A stretch of DNA of 64,000 bases from positions 542,805 through 606,804 of the forward strand of contig MU001494.1 of NCBI GenBank assembly GCA_010093485.1, in the 5' to 3' direction. The stretch comes from Karstenula rhodostoma CBS 690.94 (lineage: Eukaryota; Ascomycota; Dothideomycetes; Pleosporales; Didymosphaeriaceae). Shown here one piece after another: positions 34,970-47,780 of this stretch; position 1 is the first letter of the stretch; each line of letters opens with the position of its first letter. Under the pieces are notes generated by a model. That model was not told where the DNA came from. It did not search any database and was given only the letters and a program-made list of their open reading frames with translations. The position numbers and the translations under genes were made by a program.

Positions 34970-37010
34970 TCACGACGCGCCTAGTTTCTGGCTCTGGGCT
35001 AGCTGTTCCTGCAGCGCGGTCTGATACTGCTGTCTCGCGGCATTGATAGCGCGGACGAGCGGTTCCACGAGCCCGTACACGGCCTTGGACCCGCCTTTGA
35101 TGCTGTTGGCATCGAACTTGCGCTTCCGGCCTGTGCGTTGCGTGTAATCGTCGTTTTCCTGCTGCCTCCTCTGGACCCGGGACATGCGCTCAGCCTCTGC
35201 GGTGTCGGCGATGGCCTTGATCCTGTCGAGGGATTTGTCCAATGTCTCGACGAGCTTAGCGACTTCGTTGGCGCGCTCTGCGTCACCACTGTAGTACACT
35301 GCCCAGAAGTAGTGCAGGAACTCGACGGTGGTGTTGTGTGTCATGGCTAAGTTATCCAAGACTTGCTCGGGAATACTCAGCTGGCGTGCCTGTTCGCTGG
35401 ACACGGCGGCTTGGGATGAGAGATAGTCGTCGCCGTGCCGCTGGCGTTGTCGTATCGCTTTGAGAATCTGTGAAGTAGCATCTGTCCGCGAGGATCTGCT
35501 CCCGACCTTATGCTTCTTCTTGGCATCCGACTCTTCTTCACTGCTGCTCTCGTCGTCCACGCCGGCAACGGAATGTAAGTTTATGCCACCGTTCTGTGCC
35601 TGGCTTTCACTTAAGTTTCGAAACTCTTGTTGCACAATCGACAAGACCTGAGCGGGGGTACGCTTCGCGTACGTTGCGGCACTAGTGGATGTATGCACGC
35701 CTTGTCCGGTAGAAAAGAATCGGTCCTGGTCCTGAAGCTTGAGCACGATACGATTGTCATCGGATCCGCGCTGTAGATCGTGGAGCCGCAGTTGGTTGTA
35801 CGTCTCTTCGTCCATTCCTGCGGGCCCGTGACGATCAGCACCATCGGAAGGTGGCACGTCAGCCATCATCTTTTCACTCATGCGATTGAGCACCCGCAGA
35901 ATCGGCACCTTCTCGTTTGTGCCTGGCCGCATACTTAGATCCGGTCGGTTGCCAAGCCGTTGACTGTGATTCTGTTCGTTTCCCTCAACGTCAAGGAAGC
36001 GGGGAACTGAATTAACGAGAAGCTGGGGCCCGTCGTTGGCGGACTCATTGAAATTGAGGTACTTGTCCAATTTGGGGTCTACAGGATCAATGTTTTCCTT
36101 GATACGCTCGCCTTTCAATTTCTTCACCAGTCGGCTGTGGAAGAATCGTGACCAGAAATCTTGCTCAGTCAGTGGTGGCACGTTTTCGTTGTACACCTTT
36201 TTGACGAGCGGGTGTTGGGCGAAAATAAGCACAATCTGCTCTTTGCTCATGTTCAATTGTTGCTTCCCCTCCTTGTCCAGGACAGGTTTTACGACAGACA
36301 AGACGTTGTAAGTGCCAGCGCCTTGGGTGTTCTCAACAGCATGGGATCTTAGGAGATGCACCCTAGTGGCCCAGAACTGATTGGAGAACTGTATGATGGA
36401 TATTGACTCAGGCTTGTCGCGAAGGGCTTGGTCGAAACGATGGCGGAGCGCAGGGTTCGAATTTAGCAACGATCGTTGAAGCGTAATGTCCTCCAATAGC
36501 TTCGTATCGTCGTATGAACCATCGTCCTTAGGCGCGCCCACCAAGGTTTGCGCGATTGTCATGGCAGCCGACGCACCGCCATTGTCCGGTGCAGGCGTGG
36601 GCGTGGCAGCAGCAGCCGGTGTTGTGAATACGACGGAAGCGGCGGCTATCTTCGCTTTGGAGTCTTCTATACATTTGCGCAAAAGTCCAGTTATCGATTG
36701 TTGGTCATCGCGAGCGGCGGCGGATGTGAAGGTGAAGGTATGGTTCTCAGTCTGATCAGGTTTCTGAACGACGATCTTAGTCGAGGCTTTTGCGGATGTC
36801 GCTGGCGTCTGCTGGAGATCTAGGCAGCATGTTGTTAGCTGCGCAACCCACACCATTCTTTGAAGCACCTGGCGACGTACTGGTGACATCTGCAATCGCT
36901 ATGTCCACGGACAGGTCTCCACCATTCGCCTTCCACGATACCTTATGACCGTCTGCGGAAATAGCGATCTTGCCATCTTTCTTCTTGTACTGCGCGGCGG
37001 CTTCTGCCAT
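34970..37010 (-). CDS. TFB1: TFIIH core subunit Tfb1/p62
   Basis: Subunit of TFIIH, acting in RNA polymerase II initiation and nucleotide excision repair in the nucleus. Two exons, 37010-36881 and 36819-34970, give 659 residues. The join ACC A|GTACGT to CCTAG|AT keeps frame. Residues 1-~115 form the PH-like domain (QYKKKDGKIAISADGHKVSW). BSD domain 1 lies at about 150-205 (LNSNPALRHRFDQALRDKP, FWATRVHLLRSHA) and BSD domain 2 at about 235-285 (PPLTEQDFWSRFFHSRLVKK). The C-terminal half is helical, as in p62, and ends in the conserved EFLHYFW block and a terminal helix. Length and order match fungal Tfb1. An ATG five codons upstream (37025) is also in frame. The first exon encodes only the start of the PH domain. 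Confidence 0.92.
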
Positions 37011-37494
37011 GGTGGAGGAGCGCAAGTTGGCTACGTCGAAGGGACGCCGCGCCCAAAGTTCAAGGACAAGGGTTCATGGGGCTAGCTCTAAGGAGGTTAG
37101 TGCAGTCGCGTCTCAGCACGCGCCTTCCCACGCCTGGCACAATCACTTCATTTTACGAGATGCACTTAACATAACAGTTGACGTGAAGTGAATATTGAAG
37201 GACAGCATCTACAAAGCCATTGATATCTCTCCAACCATCAGCCTCCATGCGCCAATCCCATAAATCATCCCTCCACCTCCTGTAACGCCCTACTATGCTG
37301 GCCAACTCCGCGGAAGACGCCGCTGCACAATGCGAACTGGGTATGCATATATGAATCCGGGGAAAGTCATCAATTTGAAGAAATGCCGCAGAAAGTCCAC
37401 CAAGAAAAGATTAGGGGTCTCCAAGACCTCCAAAAGCAGGCTTCGTTGCAAGTGAAAGCGCATCGACGCGCCCAGTGACTGTAACACGTCCAAA
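37011..37494. other. Spacer between TFB1 and PAC1
   Basis: This 484-bp gap on one strand holds the TFB1 promoter and the PAC1 3'UTR. No gene is seen. Confidence 0.6.
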
Positions 37495-38986
37495 TCAGGA
37501 CGCGAAAATTCGAACGTTGAGATCCACGCTTCCGGTCGCGATCACACATCGTATTCCAGCTTTAGCTGCGTCTTCCTCTTTCTTTTTGCTCACGCCGTTC
37601 ACCGCCGTACCGTTCGCTGCATCTCCATTTGTGGGTACATCCTTGACGACGTTTGGCGCCCATCGTATGCAGCTCACAAAGTGCGAATGTGCGTCCGAAA
37701 CCGTCTTCACACAACGACCCTCTTGCTTGAGATCCCAGCAGCGTATCGTCTTGTCATCGCTAACGGAAAGAAGATATTGTCCACCGGGATGGAAGACGAG
37801 ACCGCGAACCCAATTGTCGTGGCCCGTAAGCGTCTTAATGAGCGTTCCTCGCCCGTCCCAGATCTTTATCGTCTTGTCTCGTGAACCCGTGGCAATGAAT
37901 TCGGCAGAGCTACTGAGTGGCGGTGGCTTCTTGATACCAGCAAGCGAGGCGAGGTTCGCATACGATACCGGTGGTGCTATTGCAACACACTCCACGACGT
38001 GTTCGTGGCCTAGGAATGTGCATTTCGCTTCACCAGAGCTGGCGTCCCACAGACGCGCAGTCTGATCGGTCCCGGCAGATAGCAGCCACCGCCCATCAAA
38101 ACTTGGAGCGACGTCGCGTACCCAGTCTACGTGTCCTCGTATGGTTTTGACGCAGTATCCTGTCGTGACGTCCCATATTCTCAACGTCTTGTCTCGCGAT
38201 GCTGAAACGAGCAAGTTGCCGGACGAAGGTGAACCTGCGGCCCCGCTAGGAATAAACCGGATGGCGGAAACAGAATGGTCGTGACCCGGAAGTGTGCGAA
38301 TGTTTTTGTATTCGTCGGACGGATCCCACAGCTTGATGGTCAGATCGCTGGAGCATGATGCAAGTAGGGTTCCTCCTCTCGGTCCTCCAAAATCTACGTC
38401 TAGCACGCCCTTCGTATGCCCCTTTACTGTCCGCTCCAGTTCGCCCATTTCCCAATCCCATATCTTGATTGTGGTGTCCTCTGAGCCAGAAGCGAGTGAA
38501 GAAAAGATCGGGTGGAAGGCAACACAAGTTATAGGCGAGCGATGTGACTGAAGGGTATGGCGCGCCGGTGCTCTGGGTAGCCAGCTGGTTGGGTCCTGAT
38601 TTTTGCGGAGGAGCGAGGTGGGGGTTGTGGAGTCGAGTTCGCTCTGGAGGCTTGTGTTACGCTGTTCGAGCTCGAGGACCTGTGCACCTCAGCAATACGT
38701 CCCGTGGACAGTGAGGACGGCCACCGACCTTCTTCTGCAGCCTCACTACGCTAGTCCACTTCTTTTCCAGCAGCCCCTCGTACTTTTTCCGCGTGCCATC
38801 GTCGAAACTGGCTGGTATGCTGGCCTCTTCCCGGAAGGCTTCAGCTGTCTTGGAGGCGCCTATGACGCCCAGGTACGCTACTATGGCCTTGTTCCTGCGC
38901 GCATGGTGTGAGTGCCGTGCCTGCAATTTCAACTGCCTGCGCACTCACAATTCTTCGGCTTGCCGAGCTGTCAATATCGCACTCAT
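37495..38986 (-). CDS. PAC1: Nuclear distribution protein PAC1/NudF (LIS1)
   Basis: LIS1 orthologue that regulates cytoplasmic dynein at microtubule plus ends, needed for nuclear migration. Three exons (38986-38949, 38894-38729, 38679-37495) give 462 residues, the usual length. The first exon has only 12 full codons. The LisH motif ([22 protein letters not shown]) spans ~12-34 and a short coiled coil follows ([20 protein letters not shown], ~56-75). Seven WD repeats fill ~105-460, with clear blades ending in [42 protein letters not shown] and the terminal VRIFAS. Introns end CGCAG|G and CACAG|G and both keep frame. The gene is divergent from the STU2-type gene, which serves the same cytoskeleton. 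Confidence 0.95.
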
Positions 38987-39750
38987 GGCGGGCGCGTTTG
39001 GGCGCTCAGGGCGGATCGCCACTAGCGGCGACCATACACTACAAAGGCGGGGCTGGCGACGAGAGCGTTATCTGTGGTGTTTTGGTGGTTTTGTCGAGGC
39101 TTGGCGTAGAGCAGTGCGGTGAGGCGTGCAGTGCAGTGACGGTGCAGCGCAATGGGCGGGCCGCGGAGCGAGCGGAGAGTGTAACGGGGTGAACAACGAC
39201 GAAGGTGTCCCTGGGTGACGCAACGAGCCGGTGGAGCTTTTGGTGAACGTGGAGCATGGATGCGGTGTCTCGCAGCCGGCGGTGGGCAATGATGCGCGCA
39301 CCGTTCCGTTGCCGGGCGACGCTGCAGCCCAACACAAGGAACAACGAACTTTTGCGTCACAAGCCACTCCACCCGCATTACACTGCGTACCTCACCACCA
39401 CGAGCTCGCTATTTTAGTCGCGTTTCCTACGCCCTCCAGCGCGCACCACCGTTGTTGTCGTTGTTGTTGTTGTTTATCCAGCGCAATCAGCACCCACAAA
39501 CAGTAAGTCACGTTCGTCGCGCCTACCCGAGCCCTACCTGCTCCCGCGGTGTTGTCTTTCCCACAAACGTTGTGCACGCTCCTCGAGTCTCCCCAGGCTA
39601 CGCGATCGCGCAACGGCGCGCAGAGCCTCGGACTGCTTGCGAACCGTGTCGCTCACTCCGCAGACCAACGACCGTCCCTCTGCCTGTGCCCGCAAGCTAA
39701 TCCGACCGCCTGGCAGCCACGAAACACCCTGAGCCGATTCACGCACCACC
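38987..39750. promoter_or_regulatory. Shared bidirectional promoter region PAC1 / STU2
   Basis: This 764-bp spacer separates the start codons of PAC1 (minus) and the XMAP215-type gene (plus). No gene lies between; the ~100-codon frames in it overlap on both strands. A GTT/TTG-rich microsatellite lies near 39450-39480 in the probable STU2 leader. Confidence 0.5.
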
Positions 39751-42493
39751 ATGGCAGAGGCCGAGGAGGATTTCAGCAAGCTTCCGCTTCCTGATCGCTT
39801 CGTACACAAGAACTGGAAAGTAAGGAAAGAAGGCTATGAGGCCGCGGCCAAAGAATTCGACCTCGCCGCCAGCGAATCAGACCCGGTCGTTCGTCAATTC
39901 ATCAATGATGCCAGCATATGGAAGGGCGTAGTCGGCGACTCAAACGTTGCCGCACAGCAAGAAGGTCTCAAAGCGCTATGCTCCTTTCTCCAGATATCAG
40001 GCGCTGCCGGATGTCAAAGGTATGTCGCTCTCTTGCGCCCCTCGGCGTGACGCATTAACGCATTGTCGCAGGACACGGCAAAACACAATTGCGACCGTCG
40101 CCGAAAAAGGACTTCCTTCCACAAGGCCTGCCGCGAAACAAAGTGCACTTGAAGCGTTGATGCTGTATGTTGAGACGGATAGGCCAGACCCGGTCATTGA
40201 AGAATTGCTGCCCCTCCTATCACACAAGCAGCCGAAAGTCATCGCAGCAACGCTAGACGCGCTCTCGCAAATATACCATGCATTTGGCTGCAAGACCATC
40301 GAGCCAAAGCCAGTCCTAAAAATACTTCCCAAAGTATATGGGCATGCAGACAAGAACGTCCGAGCCAAGGCGCAGGAGCTCACTGTCGAGTTCTACCGAT
40401 GGCTAAAGGACGCTATGAAACCCCTATTCTGGGGCGAGTTGAAGCCAGTACAGCAACAGGACCTGGACAAGTTGTTCGAGAAGGTGAAGGACGAGCCGCC
40501 GCCAAAACAGGAACGACTGCTGCGTTCACAACAAGCCGCGAAGGAGGCAGCTGCAGCCGCGCCGGGTGGTGGCGAGGACGAGGAAGAGGAGGAAGAAGAG
40601 GCCGTCGCCATTGATTTGGAACCAGAGTATGAGGCTGTCAACGTAATTTCCAAGGTCCCGGCCGACTACAGTGAACGCATGGCTTCATCCAAGTGGAAGG
40701 ATCGAAAAGAGGCACTCGATGATCTGCATAAGGTTCTCGAGGTTCCCAAAATTGCCGACGGACCGTTTGATGATCTCGTCCGCACTTTCGCCAAGTCGAT
40801 GAAGGACGCCAACATCATGGTCGTCATTACAGCCGCCGGCTGCGTCGAGCTCCTAGCCAAGGGTTTGAAGAGAGGGTTTTCCAAATATCGATCGACAATC
40901 ATGAGCCCAATGATGGAGCGGTTGAAAGAGAAGAAGCAAACCGTTGCGGACGCCCTGGGAAATGCCTTGGATGCAGTCTTCGCCTCTTCTTCCCTATCAG
41001 ATTGCCTGGAGGAAGTTGTAGAGTTTCTGAAGCACAAGAATCCTCAAGTAAAGCTGGAGTCGACACGATTTCTAGTACGATCTTTGAAAAACATCAGAGA
41101 GGCTCCGTCGCAGCCGGAAGTCAAGACCATCGCCGAAGCAGCAACCAAACTGCTGACCGAATCGCAAGCTGTCCAACGTGAAGCCGGTGCCGAAGTTCTT
41201 GGTACTTTGTGGAAGATCATGGGTGACCGCATGATGAACGCTCACCTCGATGGTCTTGATGACATACGAAAGGCTAAGATCAAGGAGTTTCACGACGCAG
41301 CCGAGGTCAAAGCGAAATACAAGCCGAAAGCAGCGCCGCCCCCAAAGCCTGCAGCAGCTCCACCTGGTAAAAAGCCCCTGGGCAAGCGACCAGCTGGTGT
41401 CAAGAAACCAGCACCAGCGGCCGCTGCACCACCTGTCGAGGAGCCCACGGCGCCTTTGGTACCTAAGCCCACCTCCAGACCTGGTGCTTCAAAACTTGGG
41501 GCACCCAAGACAGGCGCTTCGCGTTTAGGAGGTCTGAAAAAGCCTGCTGCTCCCGGTGCTGCATCTCCGCGAAGACCTGTAGTATCACCACCGCCTGAGG
41601 AAGAGGCAGAACCGCCACTTGCGCAACCTAAATTTGGACGAGGACTGGCAGGTCGGCCAATAGGAAAGCCACAGGCCGAGCCTGCAGCTGCTCCTGTTGC
41701 TGCTCCAGCCCCTACTGGTATCAGTTTGGTGGAGAAGGCCGAGCTTGACGAACTCAGAGCGGAAGTTGAGAGGCTCAGGCGACAGAATGAGGATCTGCGC
41801 AGCGATCGGACGAAGCTCACATCTCAGGTTTACGAACTGCAGAACCAGAATGCTCAGCTCATCGAAGACCACACCCGAGACGTGCTCTCAATCAAAGCGA
41901 AGGAAACGCAACTTGTTCGCGCGCGTGCCGACTGTGAAGTATCCGAGCAGACCATCTATAACCAACGCCGAGAGGTCGACCGCCTGAAGCGCGAGCTTAG
42001 CAGGCAAGTGCGGGCAACATCTCCACCTCCTACGGACCTCTCCGAGCAAATCTACACGGACAGTAACGGTGCCGGTGTCGGACGATTCGGCGACTCTGGA
42101 TACGGAAGCCAGGGTCTCTATGGCAGGAGAGATCGTTTTGTGAACGGGCCTACAAGCCCAGGTGGCGATGGTAAGGAGAACATCGATCATCCTGGCAGCG
42201 GTTTGAGCGGCAAGCTAAGTCCTCTCCGCGCAGACACAGACGCACGTTCCGGAAAGTCATCGCTCTCTTCGCGCGGCGGAGGCCGCATCAGTCCCGCGGA
42301 TAGGGCGAGCAGTCGCATTGGAGGCGGAGGGGCTGCTGGTGCGGAGAGCTGGAAGCGCGCTGCCGAGGTGACGCAGAATTTGAAACAGAGGATCGAGATG
42401 ATGAAGGTACGACCTGTCGCCTGTCCGCGCTGAAGTTCTGTTTACTGACATGTTTTTCAGGCGAAGCAAGGCATTGGGAGACCACCGCAGTGA
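39751..42493 (+). CDS. STU2: Microtubule polymerase of the XMAP215/Stu2/AlpA family
   Basis: TOG-domain protein that adds tubulin at plus ends and spindle poles. Three exons (39751-40019, 40072-42406, 42461-42493) give 878 residues; yeast Stu2 has 888. Junctions CAA AG|GTATGT to CGCAG|G and AAG|GTACGA to TTCAG|GCG keep frame. TOG1 covers ~1-230 (LPLPDRFVHKNWKVRKEGYE; LSHKQPKVIAATLDAL) and TOG2 ~275-510 (YSERMASSKWKDRKEALDDL; LKHKNPQVKLESTRFLVRSL). A low-complexity Ala/Pro/Lys region follows (~525-655) and matches the microtubule-lattice-binding part. A coiled coil at ~665-745 (LRAEVERLRRQNEDLRSDRT) should dimerise it. The tail carries a KENID stretch. The last exon encodes only ten residues, ending AKQGIGRPPQ. 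Two TOG domains are typical of the fungal form. Confidence 0.93.
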
Positions 42494-43567
42494 TGGGTTT
42501 TCAACATTACGTTCTGCATATGCGAGTTGCTTGCTCCTTTGTGCTTGCAACTGCGACTTTTTCTGCATCATTTGACCTGCATTTGTGGCGTTGGTGGCTC
42601 CTGGTGCACGGGTCCGTCCTGATAGGTTGGGAAGGATGCTGGACGAGGTATCGGTCGGGCAGGGTGGGGTACAGTGGATTAGGACGGAAGTTGGGATGGT
42701 TGGGGTCTGCATTTCGTTTTTACTATGTGTCTGCATGACTATGAGATTCCCCCTGACGTCTTGCTTGGTTGGTCGTATTGATTGAATGAATATGGTGTTT
42801 TCTATTCTGTATCTCGGCGGGAAGCGCTGTTTGTTCATTGTGCGAATCGGTCTCCAAGAGCTCTCTGGTCGTTTGACGCGTTGAAATAGTATGGGTCTAC
42901 ATCTGTTCACCATTTATGTCGGAGACCAGTGGGTTAGTCCTGACTTGAATGGATTTCCACCGTAGTTTAGGTGCAGCAACATGGAGAATCACTGGTATCT
43001 TGTAGTACGCACAGCACTGTATGTATGTAGGGGTGCTGCAGTCCTGGTTTGGTGCGAAGTTGGTACCGGAATGATCCTGGACGGCCGCGGATCCATGTTT
43101 TGCAACAACGTCACCCGCATCTTTTCCGTCAACACCGTGACCGATATTGTGGCGCACAGCCTCCCAAGTGCCACGCGATGATTGGACGGACTGCTCCGGG
43201 GACTCCCTTACAGTGGCGGTGATGTATGCCTGCGGAGGCTCTGGTGATGGCGAAGTGCAACTACGGCTTCAGCTGGCGCGACTGCTATACAAAGGAAGCG
43301 CGGCGGGCGGCGAATCAATTGTCTCGTCTATGCAGATGAAGACCAAACATCTCAAACCGTGTCCGGAACGGCCGCCCAGCACGAATGGCTGGTGGTGAGG
43401 CATTTTGAACTACAGGGCTCTACTAGTCCCGATTCATCCGGCTGTGAGCGCATGCTTGTCCTCCTGGCCTCTTGCACAGCTTTCGCATCAAGACTCCCCA
43501 GTCCCTCCCATCCACTGTTTGGATGCCCTCCGCTTTTGCGCTTCCACATCTCTCCTAGTAATCCACA
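42494..43567. other. Intergenic spacer STU2-KGD1
   Basis: About 1.07 kb on one strand, holding the STU2 3' end and the KGD1 promoter. No gene or RNA recognised. Confidence 0.6.
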
Positions 43568-46500
43568 ATGCTGCGCACATCGCTGCGGTGTACCCGCCAG
43601 CTTTCGAGCTGCGCGCCGCGAGCCAGCTTCTACACAGCTTCCGCCTCGCCGTCGAGATCAGCCATTACCGCAAGTCGCAGGCCGCTTGCGCTGTCTCAGC
43701 AGAGGCGGAAATACGCCGTCTCGGTCGAGGATACCAACAAGGGCGTTGTGCGTGCTTCATCCGTCGCGGCAAATTCTTCGAGGACGCTGCTAACAGAGCT
43801 TGCTGCAGGACCCCAACGACTCGTTCCTCCAGGGAAACACGGCCAACTATGTCGACGAGATGTACATGCAGTGGAAGCGCGACCCGACGTCGGTGCACTA
43901 CTCATGGCAGGTCTACTTCCGCAACATGGAGTCTGGCGACATGCCCGTCTCGCAAGCCTTCCAGCCGCCACCGACCATAATGCAAACGCCGGGCATGCAC
44001 GGCGGTCTGGGGCCTGATCTGTCGGGCGGCAAGCCTGGACTGGGCATGACCGTGGGCGAGGGCTCCGATGTCATGAACCACTTGAAAGTCCAGCTGCTCG
44101 TGCGCGCATACCAGGCTCGCGGCCACCACAAGGCGAGAATCGACCCGCTGGGCATCCGCTCCGAAGCACTCGCCTTTGGCTACAGCAAGCCGCGCGAGTT
44201 GGAGCTATCGCACTACAACTTCTCTGAGAAGGATCTGGACCAGGAGTTCGAGCTCGGTCCGGGCATCTTGCCTCGCTTTAAGACGGAGACCCGCAAGAAG
44301 ATGAACCTGAGGGAGATCATCGAGGCGTGCGAGCGTCTGTACTGCGGCTCGTACGGAGTAGAATACATTCATATCCCCGACAGGGAACAGTGCGACTGGC
44401 TCCGCGAACGCATCGAAATCCCCCAGCCGTACAAGTACTCTGTCGACGAAAAGCGCCGCATCTTAGACCGCCTCATCTGGGGCACCAACTTCGAGGCTTT
44501 CCTCGCGACGAAGTACCCCAACGACAAGCGATTCGGTCTCGAAGGTGGAGAGAGCTTGATTCCCGGAATGAAGGCCCTCATCGACCGCAGTGTCGACTAC
44601 GGTGTTAAGGACATTGTTATCGGCATGCCGCATCGTGGACGTCTCAACGTGCTCAGCAACGTCGTCAGAAAGCCCAACGAGTCAATCTTCAGCGAGTTCG
44701 CAGGTAGCACAGAGCCGAGCGACGAAGGTTCTGGTGACGTCAAGTACCACTTGGGTATGAACTTCGAGCGCCCCACGCCCTCCGGAAAACGTGTGCAGCT
44801 TTCCCTGGTCGCCAACCCGTCGCATTTGGAAGCCGAAGATCCTGTTGTGCTCGGAAAGACCCGCGCTATCCTGCACTACAACAATGATGAGAAGGACGCC
44901 CGCACCGCTATGGGTGTGCTCTTGCACGGAGACGCGGCGTTTGCTGGTCAGGGTATCGTGTACGAGACCATGGGTTTCCACCAGCTGCCAAGCTACCACA
45001 CTGGAGGAACCATACATCTGATCGTGAACAACCAGATCGGCTTTACCACTGACCCCCGTTTCTCCCGATCCACCCCATACTGCTCCGACATTGCCAAGGC
45101 CATCGACGCCCCTGTATTCCACGTCAACGGCGACGACGTAGAGGCTTTCAACTTTGTCTGCCAGCTCGCAGCTGACTTCCGCGCCGAGTTTAAGAAGGAC
45201 GTCGTTATTGACATGGTCTGCTACCGAAAGCAGGGTCACAACGAGACCGACCAGCCGTTCTTCACCCAGCCGCTCATGTACAAGAAGATCTCCGAGCAAC
45301 CTCCTACGCTTGACATTTACACCAAAAAGCTCTTGGACGAAAAGACTTTCACCAAGGAAGACATTGACGAGCACAAGGCCTGGGTCTGGGGTATGCTTGA
45401 GGAGAGCTTCAACCGCAGCAAGGATTACCAGCCAAACTCCAAGGAGTGGCTTACTTCCGCTTGGAACGGTTTCAAGTCCCCTAAGGAGCTTGCGACCGAA
45501 GTGCTCCCTCATCTTCCCACCGCCGTTGAGGAGACTCAGCTCAAGCACGTCGCGGAGAAGATCGGCAATGCTCCTGAAGATTTCACCGTGCACCGCAACC
45601 TGAAGCGTATTCTTGCGGGTCGTACCAAGACCGTCACAGACGGCAAGAACATTGACATGGCTACCGCTGAGGCTTTGGCTTTCGGTACTCTCTGCATGGA
45701 GGGCCACCACGTGCGTGTCTCTGGACAGGATGTTGAGCGTGGTACCTTCTCGCAGCGTCATGCAGTTCTCCACGACCAGGAGACTGAGAAAACCTACACA
45801 CCGCTGCAGGATCTCAGCGACGACCAGGCCACCTTTACTATCTCGAACTCGTCATTGAGCGAATACGGAGTGTAAGTTTGACTCATGTTGGGATATCACT
45901 TGTGCTAACTTATACTAGCCTTGGATTCGAATACGGCTACTCGCTATCTTCGCCTAACGCGCTCGTCATGTGGGAGGCTCAATTCGGCGACTTCGCCAAC
46001 ACTGCTCAGGTCATCATCGATCAGTTCATCGCCTCCGGTGAAGTGAAGTGGCTCCAGCGTTCCGGTCTTGTACTCAGCTTGCCCCACGGTTACGATGGCC
46101 AGGGCCCCGAGCACTCTTCTGGACGTATGGAGCGTTATCTCTTGCTCGTCAACGAGGACCCGCGCATCTTCCCGTCTCCCGAGAAGCTTGAACGCCAGCA
46201 CCAGGACTGCAACATGCAGATCGCCTATTTGACCAAGCCGTCCAACATGTTCCACATCCTCCGGCGCCAGATGAACCGCCAGTTCCGCAAGCCTCTCATT
46301 CTGTTCTTCTCCAAATCTCTCCTCCGCCACCCGCTCGCCCGTTCATCGATTGACGAGTTTACGGGTGATTCTCACTTCGAATGGATCGTCCGCGACCCCG
46401 CCCACGAGAACGGGGCCATTGGCTCTCCCGAGGAGATCAACCGCGTCATTCTCTGCACAGGTCAGGTCTACGCCGCGCTCGTCAAGGAGCGCGAGGCTCG

Positions 46501-46834
46501 CGGCCTCAAGGACGTTGCCATCACGCGCATTGAGCAGCTCAACCCCTTCCCGTGGCAACAACTCAAGGAGAACCTCGACTCGTACCCCAACGCGCAGAAC
46601 ATCATATGGTGCCAGGAGGAGCCGCTGAACGCGGGTGCATGGAGCTTCACGCAGCCCCGAATCGAGACTCTGCTCAACCAGACGGAGCACCACAACCGCA
46701 GGCACGTCATGTACGCGGGCCGCAACCCGAGTGCGTCGGTGGCGACGGGTCTGAAGGCGAGCCACAAGAAGGAGGAGCAGGATCTGCTCGAGCAGGCCTT
46801 CACGGTCAAGCAGGACAAGCTCAAGGGCGAGTAA
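43568..46834 (+). CDS. KGD1: 2-oxoglutarate dehydrogenase E1, mitochondrial
   Basis: Thiamine-diphosphate-dependent E1 of the 2-oxoglutarate dehydrogenase complex in the TCA cycle. Three exons (43568-43747, 43809-45871, 45919-46834) give 1,052 residues, normal for fungi. The first ~45 residues are a mitochondrial presequence rich in Arg and Ser ([14 protein letters not shown]...QQRRKYAVS). The mature part begins with the E1 N-terminal motif [16 protein letters not shown]. Landmarks include [42 protein letters not shown] and [14 protein letters not shown] (ThDP/Mg site), and in exon 3 EAQFGDFAN and [12 protein letters not shown] (transketolase-like pyrimidine domain). All donor-acceptor pairs keep frame. 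The second intron (47 nt) splits YGV from LGFEYGYS. Confidence 0.97.
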
Positions 46835-47780
46835 GCGATGGGTCTAGCGGAGAGGCTGATGTACTATTCCCCCCATCCCGTTTCCTTTTGGTGTTTGCAT
46901 GAGGGTCGCCTTATTCCCCCGTCGTCGTCGTCGTCGCGAGCTGGGCAATGAGGGATGTATACAAGATGAGCTTTTCTATTTCCAACCAGGTGTATATTTG
47001 CATGGGCTGGAGTGTGTATGTATAGGCTGGGATGGGTGTTTTCGTTGCACGTACTAGAGTTTGGTGTAGTTTGGTATAAAAGTTGCTTTTGTGTACTCTG
47101 CACTCGGGACGATATGACTGAATTGTCAAGCGCGTGCAAGTAGAGCGGTAGGGTTATTGTTCACCCGGGTCTGGACTCGACCGGTTGAGGCTGGCGAGGG
47201 TTTAGGGGTGAGATGGAGAACATCGGGTGGATGTATGCCGAGCTGGCTGTTGCCGTGGCCATGGGCAATTAAATCCGCGGGTCGGAACAAGTCGGAAATG
47301 CGGGACCCTTGCTCCAGGAAAAGGCGCCCCGCTTCTGTGTGATGCCCCTCGGTCGTCATCGTGGGGACGTCTCCACGAAGCACAACAAAGCATGCCGCCA
47401 GCTTCGCACGCCCGCCATGGCCATCTGGCGTCTCGCATGCGCCTTGATATGCATGCTGCAGCTCCATGCGAGCCATATAGAAGACATCCGGGTCTGGGAA
47501 AGAAGCGCGTGGCGCCCAATGCGTGAGCCGAGGGCTGCGGACCAGCTTGTTGCGAACAAACAGCGCCTCCACCCGACCGACGCGCATGCCGTAACTACCC
47601 ACCTTTGGGCCCAGAATTTAGCTTTAGAGGCCCGTTTGTGTCGTCGTGATCACCATCCCTTCCTCGCGCTCTGCACTGCTTCCTCCTTCCCCCACCTGAC
47701 TCCTGCTTTGTTTGCCTAACCTGACGACCCTCTTGTGAGCTTTGTAGTAACCCCGACACGCGAACGCAGCTGTACCCACG
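46835..47780. other. Intergenic spacer KGD1-FBP1
   Basis: About 950 bp, the KGD1 3'UTR and the FBP1 promoter. A GTC trinucleotide run lies near 46920. Open frames up to 158 codons on both strands are mutually overlapping noise. A gluconeogenic activator site (CGG-N7-CCG type) was looked for and not found by eye. Confidence 0.55.

Noticed and set aside
44682..45773. 363-codon minus-strand frame opposite KGD1, and similar long antisense frames opposite STU2, PAB1 and the Nramp gene
   Set aside because: These are shadows created by codon bias in conserved genes; the sense strand carries recognised enzyme motifs throughout.
47126..47602. 158-codon minus-strand frame between KGD1 and FBP1
   Set aside because: No recognisable domain, overlapping frames on both strands, and it sits where the FBP1 promoter should be.
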